64,000 nucleotides of DNA, from positions 1,736,001 to 1,800,000 of the forward strand of contig JAWWNJ010000019.1 in NCBI GenBank assembly GCA_037176885.1, in the 5' to 3' direction. The stretch is from Favolaschia claudopus. Its lineage: Eukaryota; Basidiomycota; Agaricomycetes; Agaricales; Mycenaceae. Shown one piece after another: positions 56,794-64,000 of this stretch. The position numbers were made by a program, and so were the translations under genes. The notes under the pieces are model-generated. The model was given only the letters and a program-made list of their open reading frames with translations, was not told where the DNA came from and ran no database searches. The first letter of the stretch is position 1, and each line of letters begins with the position of its first letter.

Positions 56794-58210
56794 GAGGATT
56801 AACAAAGCGGCGGGCCCAGATGGAAAATGATGTGAGGCAGGTGGATATGATGCGAGGCAGATGCAACAAAGAGAGGCAGGATGGTGTTGATTTCACGCAA
56901 GTGAGGCACATCGGCGCTTGGCTTATCTGCCGTACATCTTCGATCTATCGGCACTTGCCGGACCACACTTGCGAAAAAACTTGAAGTAACTAAGTAATTC
57001 ACTCGCGTAGCATGAACCCAAAGCTCAATATATTACGGTGTACTTAGCGCTAACATATGTATCGTCTACCTACAGTGTGAATTGCCCTGACCACCCCAAT
57101 TTTGAATTTACCCTAAAATACACGTCATGTAACGATTTGAGACGTAAACACGAAGGTACGTACCTCACCAATCGTTCTCGGCGGGCTTGAATTGAGGGAT
57201 AGCCCAGCCTTTTTGCCTCTTGTGTTTAAACCAGTCTGGTGCGCACCTATATAGCCCAGGAAACCCGCCTAGTTAGGCTGGGAGATAGATATGGTATCCC
57301 AGCCTAGTTAGGCGGGGTTTAAAGCGATTCGGGGCGGGCGCGATAATTGCGCCTTAATTAGCTATCTAAGAGGGCGCAATAAAGATAAAGTCGTTAAATG
57401 TTTGACAGCGTGTAGAACACACCGCCGCCATCAGTCCGCTGTCACCGAGTTGATCTTCATCAAAGACTCGGCGGCGACATCACGTCCCGACTCTTGCCAT
57501 CAACGCTCCCGCCGCCCGCCATTTTCAACGACATTCAGCTTGAACTAAGGTATATGTACTGATTCAAACTGTAAGTAGGGCTGATATAATCATTCACAGC
57601 CTCACAGGACTATACACAGTGCATATTATTGATATTACGAGATAAGTCAGTAAAGTGCAAAGTTCACCGTCCCTTCACGTACTTGAATACCTATCGTACT
57701 GGTTCGCACACCTCTTGTGAGCATCTAAAGACGGCTCTACTAGCATATTGTATACCCTCACTAGAATACGAGGGTGTTGAGAAAAGTGAGTGCATTGCCA
57801 GATATATGAGAAACCGTGTCGCCGCCAGCGGTCACATACACAATTTGACTTGAAGTGGGCGCGAGTCGCTGTGACTCGTTTGATGGACACGTTGTCGGAC
57901 TTGTAATCGCAGGGTCGGTGGTGCCATAGCCTGAGGAAGCCGCTGAGGACATTCTTCGAGCGCCGTGGCCGCGTCGGGATGGGATGGGGGCGGGGGATGG
58001 TGAGGGTAAGAGGAAAGGAACGAAAAATTAGCCGAATACGTTACGTGACATGCCGGCAATAGTGTTTGCCGTTAGAGCCGATACACAGTGATCCCAAAAG
58101 GGTAAGTGCCTCATGTTATCCGACCTGCCTCTCTTCGCTGCATCTGCCTCGGATCATCTTCATCTGCCTCAAATCATTTTCCATCTGGGCCCGCCGCTTT
58201 GTATATCCTC
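56794..58210. mobile_element. MULE-like TIR element, 1417 bp, with 9-bp target duplication
   Basis: The ends are long imperfect inverted repeats (about 90-100 bp): both begin GAGGAT then ACAAAGCGGCGGGCCCAGAT, followed by spaced GAGGCAG motifs. AGAGAGCTT is duplicated exactly at 56785-56793 and 58211-58219, a 9-bp target duplication as made by Mutator-like transposases. No transposase frame is visible, so it is non-autonomous. A hairpin-rich core lies at 57261-57382. Confidence 0.85.
57261..57320. repeat. inverted repeat inside the MULE-like element
   Basis: Two arms of about 23 nt (AAACCCGCCTA and its complement at the outside, AGGCTGGGA/TCCCAGCCT at the inside) flank a 13-nt loop, with only a 3-nt mismatched centre. 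A second hairpin with 8-bp stem ATTGCGCC/GGCGCAAT follows at 57348-57382. This may be a nested small element or a structural core. Confidence 0.75.
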
Positions 58211-58428
58211 AGAGAGCTTTCACCCTTGACCTCAAGAATCGATACGACGATAGCTGTTGCTTCTAGCAACACCGGCGGTCGAAGGTCTGCGATTTGTGCT
58301 ACCAAAGGTGCTACATGAATCATCGATCTCCACCGTGACCGAGGCTTTCAAATCGAGGCTTGGCCCACATTGCAGAACTTGCACATGCCTGGCACTCCAC
58401 GACTTGGTCTTGCGCATTACCAGGCGTA

Positions 58429-61394
58429 TCTGGGGATTTGATATATCAAATGACTTTCAACGAGAGTAAAATTTGATATATCCTGGCCTCTGGGCGAGAG
58501 TCAGAGCCATCCCATCAATTCCGTTGAAGCGAGGCTTACCGGTGGTTGTCAACGATCAATCGCGGGGATTGATGCCCGCCGATTGCGCGCATCCGCCTTC
58601 CCGTCGCTGCGGGCGCGATTCCACCGCTCAGCGCGCGGACGCGGCAGATCCCTCATAATTGCTGCCGTGCGATCAAAGATCACATCGTTGTTTGCGCATA
58701 TTGGGATCACACGGTCCTCGCATCACCTCTTCCCAACCTCTTCCTCCTCCCTCGTTCTCGTTCCTTTCCCTGGCGCTCCTGCGCTTACCTCTGGGCTACA
58801 GTACTGGCTTGATATTGCAAACAGCACCCCATCCTCTATAGAGACTTCCCCGGGCTCGAATACGCCGTGTAACCTGATACCTGAAAGCTTTGCTGGCACG
58901 CATCGGGACCGCGTTTGGGCACAATTTGGGCATAAAAGCTACGCTCTTTGTCAATTCTTTTGCTACATGGCATCGACTCTCTTCACCAGTCTCGCGCATA
59001 TCGTCCCTTGATGTCTCACTCCCTTTTCGCTTGGATTCCCTTCGGTTTCCGCGCCGCTCGGAATGGCTTCTGGGTGCGCCCCCTTGCGCGTGCTCTGGGC
59101 TTCAAGTATCACAATCTAACTATGCAATACTTGAGAGCCCATGCAAAGGACTTTGATGCAGGCACGGGATTATTTTCCTTCTATGTTTCCATTCTTCTCA
59201 GTTTTTCTTACCTGCCGATATAATCGATAATTCACACTGTACCCACTCTCCCGTCTTGCTACTCTCGGCTCTCGTACTCCAATTCTTCTGTAACGCCGAT
59301 TCCTTCTGGCAAACGACGAATGTTTTTGAATTTGTTCCACATAAATTTCTCACCTCGGCTTATATTAATCACTACTTTTATAAAATCGAGGCGTTAAATC
59401 ATTTGGAGCGGCCCTCGACGATAGCTTCGACGCCCGGCATGCTCAGCCTCTGCCACGACTTATCCATTCTTCAAAAAAAAATGAAGGAAAGCGACAATGC
59501 AGACCTTTACAAATGATGGGCTCCGATGGCAGGCTGCCGATTCGCTGCTGATGGGTCCAGGTTGCTCTGGACCCTCCGGCGCGGACATTCCGAAGAAGCC
59601 CGAGGTTTCCGAGTGAGCGCTTAAACGGCGCTTATTCGGGTTCGCGCACAAAACCTTGCAGATTTTGCGCATTGAAGCGTTTACTGAATTATCAAAGAGT
59701 GCAGTACAGTCTCAGAAGGTGTTTAGTCAACCCCATGTCAAAATTCTGGCTGTATTTCAAGCACAAAAGAAAATCCAAGAAGTTGCACAAATGTGCGCCG
59801 ATTGTACCCTAGATCTCAGCGCAAGCCCAACACCTACTTCGCAACTCTACGTTTTTTAGCTCAAATATCTTGTTCTGCCCCTCCTTTTCTAAACCAAGAG
59901 CATGATCTGAATTGGATAGGCTCTGAGACCCTAATTATAACCACACGGCGCTAAATTCCCGTAAAATGGGCGATATCGACAATATTTTCTCTGACAGTGA
60001 CGCCATTAGGCGCCGATTAAGCGCCGGTCAACGAAAACTTTTGCTCGTTTTGCTTCACTGAGGGTGATTTTCGTGCGGAAACCTCTCGAATACATTTGGA
60101 TGCTATGATTCATATATTGTGCTTACTCAAAATGTCCCCCACGAGTTTCTGTTTCATGCCCGGACGCGATTTCACTGACAGTGACGCCAGTTCGGGAATA
60201 CCGGGATAGTGACCCGAAGTCACATATGTGACACTCTTCTCCTCTACCTCCACCATCTTCCGCGTCGAGATAGTCTGCTCGACGTGCTCGGCCGCAGTTT
60301 GCAACATTGATCGATTATAACATGCTCCAGGCAACATCCTTTTCATTTCTGGCTATTTCCGCGCGGTCAACTCCCGGATAACTGCTGCTCTATCTTAGTC
60401 TACATTCAGTCTTCTCCCTCTCCGTGTATGCGCCGGAACTCGTCAATTTCTACAACTGTCTCTCTGCTAGGCATACTGTAACTTCTTGAATGCTACTCAT
60501 AGGCTCTGGATGCCCACCTGTGCTCTTTACCACCTATTGGTGGTTTCTTCAAAATAGCAACATTCTCGTCGATTTTCGGTGCGTGTGCTATCCAACAATG
60601 TCTCCCTTGGTTCAAAAACTCGCACTGCGCAGAATCAGCTGTAGATCATTGAGTGGAGAGGTGCTCTCCGACCGGGACACGCGGTCGCGCTCCCCAAACA
60701 GGGTGTGTATCGCACCTGTGATCCGTCCCTGCTTCATTCTTGCTCGATCACTTTCTTAACTAGTGCGACAGATACCTATACCGTGGATTTGACGACTCAT
60801 TAACCCTCGACGCTTCATCACCGCCCGCCGCAATTTTCTTTTTTTGCTCGGGAAGCGGCACGACGTCATGCCAACAGGGTTCGCGGCTTCCTCAGCCGTG
60901 TGAGGCTCCAGAATATAAAGTTTCTTATCCGCTCGGCCCACGCACTGCTAGAATTACCCGTCGGACGTGCCGGTTCATCATTATTTTAAATTTTTGGTAT
61001 TATTCTATTTTCACCGTACTCTTGCCGTGCTTACACCATATATTGAAGCCTTATGTTGTATCATGCTCCCCCCACATGTCCAGAATTTATCGTAATTTAA
61101 TTGAATTTTTTTCGATTTCTTTCCGCGACGTCGTCGGCCACGACTTCGACAGCGCTCCATTGTCGTTGATGGCGACGGGGAGAAGGCTTGATCGACGCCA
61201 TCCGAATGCGGATTTGCACCTCATAGCAACCATCTCCTACACATCAGCCTCCCATAGCTGCGTTCGGACGGTTCTACATATAAAGCCTCAAAGCCGAGGG
61301 TGAGTCGATATATCAAAATCGACTGTCGACGAGAGGCCAGGATATATCACCATTAACTCTCGCTGACAGGCGGTTGATATATCACTCCCCCAGA
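58429..61394. mobile_element. putative TIR element of about 3 kb with GATATATC-rich ends
   Basis: Left (58429 on) and right (to 61394) ends are imperfect inverted repeats over about 75 bp: both start TCTGGGG, contain GATATATC at the same spacing twice, then a shared GATATATCCTGGCCTCT. The palindrome GATATATC occurs at 58440, 58475, 61307, 61341 and 61376. I could not find an unambiguous target duplication (TA is possible). The interior has many short frames, some protein-like, but no recognisable transposase. It may be a decayed autonomous element or one carrying captured fragments. Confidence 0.6.
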
Positions 61395-61399
61395 CTAAG

Positions 61400-61969
61400 G
61401 TGGCATTACTTGGACTGGACGAGTTCGTTGAAATATGGAACGGCGACGATAGCTCTCTCCGACTAGAACAGTGGAAAACGGCTCCACTGATTACACCAGC
61501 AAATTTTCTTGCGTCTAGGCGACATCCTACTTACTACCATTTACTCCGCCGAAGAGCTGCCATTTACAATTGGCGACTTCCTTTGAACGACCTGCTGGTT
61601 AGCTTCCGAAACGGATGCATATGTAAGTCCCACCAGTCTTACACTACACTCGGGACCCGGGTTAGGAGAATAATTAATAATCCGGCAACACCTTCGACCT
61701 TGCCAAGTCGAAGCTACGTGACTCTTCCCTCTGCTTCTGCTTCAGAAGTTCAGAACGCCTTTATAGGTTCGAAAGCCTTCACCGTTCACGAAGATAATAA
61801 TGAAACTATCTCGGCAAAACCTTGTTATCTCGCTTGGAGGAATTCACCGACCTCGCCTGGCAAATCAATTTTAACTAAGTACAACGTGAACCTTTCCCCG
61901 ATAACCTCTTCCGACATCGTCCACAGCTTCTCTCCTTTTTCGGGATCGTTGCAACGAGCACCGAGTTGA
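61400..61969 (+). other. unassigned open frame next to the TIR element
   Basis: A 189-codon frame starts directly after the right end of the element; its first codon is GTG and there is no early ATG. Composition is protein-like (LGLDEFVEIWNGDDSSLRL, YYHLLRRRAAIYNWRLPLND), but I recognise no family. A following segment in another frame (TELIIDYVRVEE, then after a plausible intron IAASGTSIDLSPERLDSAI) could be a continuation. It could be a gene truncated by the insertion, or chance. Confidence 0.3.
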
Positions 61970-62640
61970 TCATTGACTACGTTCGAGTCGAAGAGGTAAG
62001 GGAGTCCTAGAATATCTTCCGAAAGATCACTAACGATTCTTCGTCAGATAGCTGCATCTGGAACATCCATTGATCTTTCCCCAGAACGCTTGGATAGTGC
62101 TATCGTGAAGGTTTCATTCGCGCTTAGACTTTTAGCTTGATGATATCTTATATCTCGAACGCAGGCAGGGAAGCGAGAGGGTTCAAATAGAACTCATCTG
62201 GTGGGTGTTCCGGAAGCGAGGAGCTTCGGAAGGATGAGCTTGGTGAAGAAGAATGGCGCCATGTGGGATTTGAATTCACTTTTCGAACCTATCAGGTGTG
62301 AGGGTGAAGGAGGGCGAATAATGGTACAATCAGGGCTGCGGTGTTGTGGATGATGACCTGAGATGTGAGGCTACTGCGATTAAAGTTGATGGGGAGAGGT
62401 GTACACGGCAAGGTACACGGACAGGCTGGGTTATTCATTCACATCGTCTTAGAAACAGCATACATCGAGCAGAAGCCGAGCAAAAGGAGACCGATGTTTT
62501 CAGAGGGTGTTTGTTGAGAATAGCCTCCTCAAAGAACCTTCATGTCAATGTAAACACTAAGCGCGTCAATAACCACCGAGAAAAGAAATCAATTGCGGCG
62601 ATTCAGCGAAAAAACGCAAGGAGGCAGAGCCCCAGCCAGG
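61970..62640. other. gene-free stretch
   Basis: Apart from the possible continuation exons near 61970-62130, nothing is supported here. Confidence 0.4.
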
Positions 62641-63262
62641 TTCGTAGGATTGTTTGATTGTGATCAGCGTGCCAAGTTCGTAGGATATGATGAGTATGCT
62701 AGAAAATTCGTAGGATTGCCTTATATTACAGCATCCTTTACCATACTGGGCACCAGTACCACATGGAACAAAGACAAAGAGCCCACCTGAATTTATAGAA
62801 TTGCCGGAGGCCGAATCAATATGCCATCAGGAGTACAGGACAGTGCCGACACGGAACAGGGACTGCCGAAGGCCAAAATAACCTCATGCCGAGGAGTTAG
62901 GGCAAGCGGAGCGCGCCCTAACTCCGGCAATTCAGCAAGAACCCCACCCCGACGGGTTAGAGTTAGGGTGAAGACAGAGTGATCCGCGCGAACGTGGCTT
63001 TAGTGTGCCGACCTGAGCGGCCCCGGTTCGGGGGACCCCCCGAGCGCAGCGAGGGAGGGGAGGGGACGGGAATGGTCGGTCCCCTTCGCGCAAACTACGG
63101 CGAAGGGTACCAACAGTGCCGAGATCTTGCCGAGGAGCTCAATTTCCGACCTATCAATGTGCTTCGTATTCTAAATTAATCTATCCTACGAAATTTCACA
63201 GTTTCCCCATCAAATCCTACGAGCTTGGCACCTCAATCCCAATCCTACTATCATACGAACTT
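62641..63262. repeat. region bounded by inverted TTCGTAGGAT repeats
   Basis: TTCGTAGGAT occurs at 62641, 62677 and 62707 on the plus strand, and the complement (ATCCTACGA) at 63183 and 63214 with a degenerate copy near 63241-63260. The surrounding words (GTGCCAAG before the second copy, CTTGGCAC on the other side) are also inverted, so the two sides form long imperfect TIRs of an approximately 620-bp element. The centre is GC-rich and includes a hairpin GGAGTTAGGGC/GCCCTAACTCC at about 62895-62928. No target duplication was found. Confidence 0.6.
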
Positions 63263-63334
63263 GACATATACTCCTCCTCGAGGAGGCACGATACTAATGA
63301 CCCAACTTCTGTTCACCATCCACTTGAATAGATT

Positions 63335-63991
63335 TCACGCCCCCTGAATGCCCCAGATCTGCTCGGGGCGGTTGGTAAACGTTTCGAAAGTAACCTACAA
63401 ACATCGATATTGTTTAACTCGCAATTCTGTTGGTTACGGAACACTCACAGGCGCGATGGTACTCCCCGACTCGGCGGCCCAAGCAGTCAAAGCGAGGTTC
63501 GTGCCCGTGAGAACCCAGCTGTGAAAGTAATTTAGTTGAATTTCTTGAAACTATCTCTCCCGAGCCTGAGGAAGGACGGAACATGGCACACCTTGCGGCA
63601 GTCGAATTAACGCACTGAGGGCTAAACTGCCCGCTCGTATTCGGGCCAATGACAGGCTGCAAGAACGTCGCGTCGCCGTTGTTGGAGTTGGTGTTCCAGG
63701 TGACGACCTCAGCGCCGTTGGCGCCGCTGAGCGCGGAGACGAGGACGAAGCCGCCTTTGCCTGTGTTTGACAATGTCCACTGGAGAGTGTTCAACATATA
63801 TTCAGAGCACAAAGGAAGGGGAAGGCAAGAAGGGACGGGTGATATATAACAAAAATCAACGAACCTGCTGGTTGGGCGTATTCGTTGGGTTGCGAGTTTG
63901 GGTTATAATCGGGTTGACGCTGTTGGCGACGTCCAGAACGTGGCCTTGGAAGGAGAGGAGGAAGAAGACGCCGGTGAGGATGCAGCTCATT
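63335..63991 (-). CDS. ricin B-type lectin-like protein
   Basis: Minus-strand exons: about 63866-63991, 63593-63781, 63458-63521 and 63335-63398. The start MSCILTGVFFLLSFQGHVLD resembles the first strand of a ricin-B beta-trefoil (GxFFLxSxxGxVLDVxN). Then follow NQQWTLSNTGKGGFVLVSAL, NSNNGDATFLQPV, TNLALTAWAAE and the end EQIWGIQGA; NQQW and EQIW are the typical QxW motifs. The protein is about 145 residues, one trefoil domain. Such fungal lectins bind sugars (often galactose type) and are usually cytosolic, with defence roles against nematodes or insects in some cases; the ligand is not predictable. The gene begins only 9 bp from the window edge, so an upstream exon is possible. Confidence 0.65.
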
Positions 63992-64000
63992 GTATCTTCG

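Noticed and set aside
62895..62970. TTAGGG-like words suggesting telomere sequence
   Set aside because: Only a few scattered GTTAGGG words in a hairpin context; no tandem array, and the window is internal.

Overview
The window looks like nuclear DNA of a filamentous basidiomycete, most likely an Agaricomycete. Genes carry many short (about 50-100 nt) GT-AG introns, and the gene set is typical of that group: F-box proteins with divergent C-termini, DUF6699 and DUF6593 proteins, a ricin-B-type lectin, cupin paralogs and fungus-specific Zn2Cys6 regulators. A Ty1/copia retrotransposon and several inverted-repeat DNA elements are present. There is no rRNA, CRISPR array or prokaryotic operon. Exon structures were worked out by eye from splice sites and reading-frame continuity.

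Layout. 1-6.6 kb is gene-poor, with two non-autonomous terminal-inverted-repeat (TIR) elements (2224-2801 with a putative ATT target duplication; 4767-5514 with a 9-bp duplication). 6.6-18.1 kb holds an F-box gene, a multi-exon type-B carboxylesterase, a second F-box gene, a PLC-like phosphodiesterase with a C-terminal hydrophobic tail, and a conserved hypothetical; the middle three each carry at least one apparent lesion. 19.6-35.4 kb holds an alginate-lyase-like secreted protein, an Atg27-like protein, a cupin, a dual-specificity phosphatase, a small secreted protein, a Methyltransf_16 protein, an L-rhamnonate dehydratase and a small disordered protein. 36-42.1 kb holds a WD40 protein, a Zn2Cys6 transcription factor (with a 13-nt microexon) and a DUF6593-like protein. 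42155-47128 is an apparently intact copia element with LTRs identical to my reading, a 5-bp duplication and a primer site complementary to the initiator-Met tRNA anticodon arm. 47.1-55.4 kb holds an alpha/beta hydrolase, an intron-containing tRNA-Phe, a second cupin, a RING-like membrane protein and a tandem pair of DUF6699 genes. 56.8-63.3 kb is dominated by inverted-repeat elements (one MULE-like of 1.4 kb with a 9-bp duplication, one of about 3 kb with GATATATC-rich ends, one with TTCGTAGGAT repeats). A ricin-B-like lectin closes the window.

The genes do not form an obvious pathway or biosynthetic cluster; the window reads as ordinary fungal chromosome. Most unusual are the diversity of DNA elements with target duplications, the very young copia insertion, and three neighbouring genes with single lesions that may be real decay or assembly errors.
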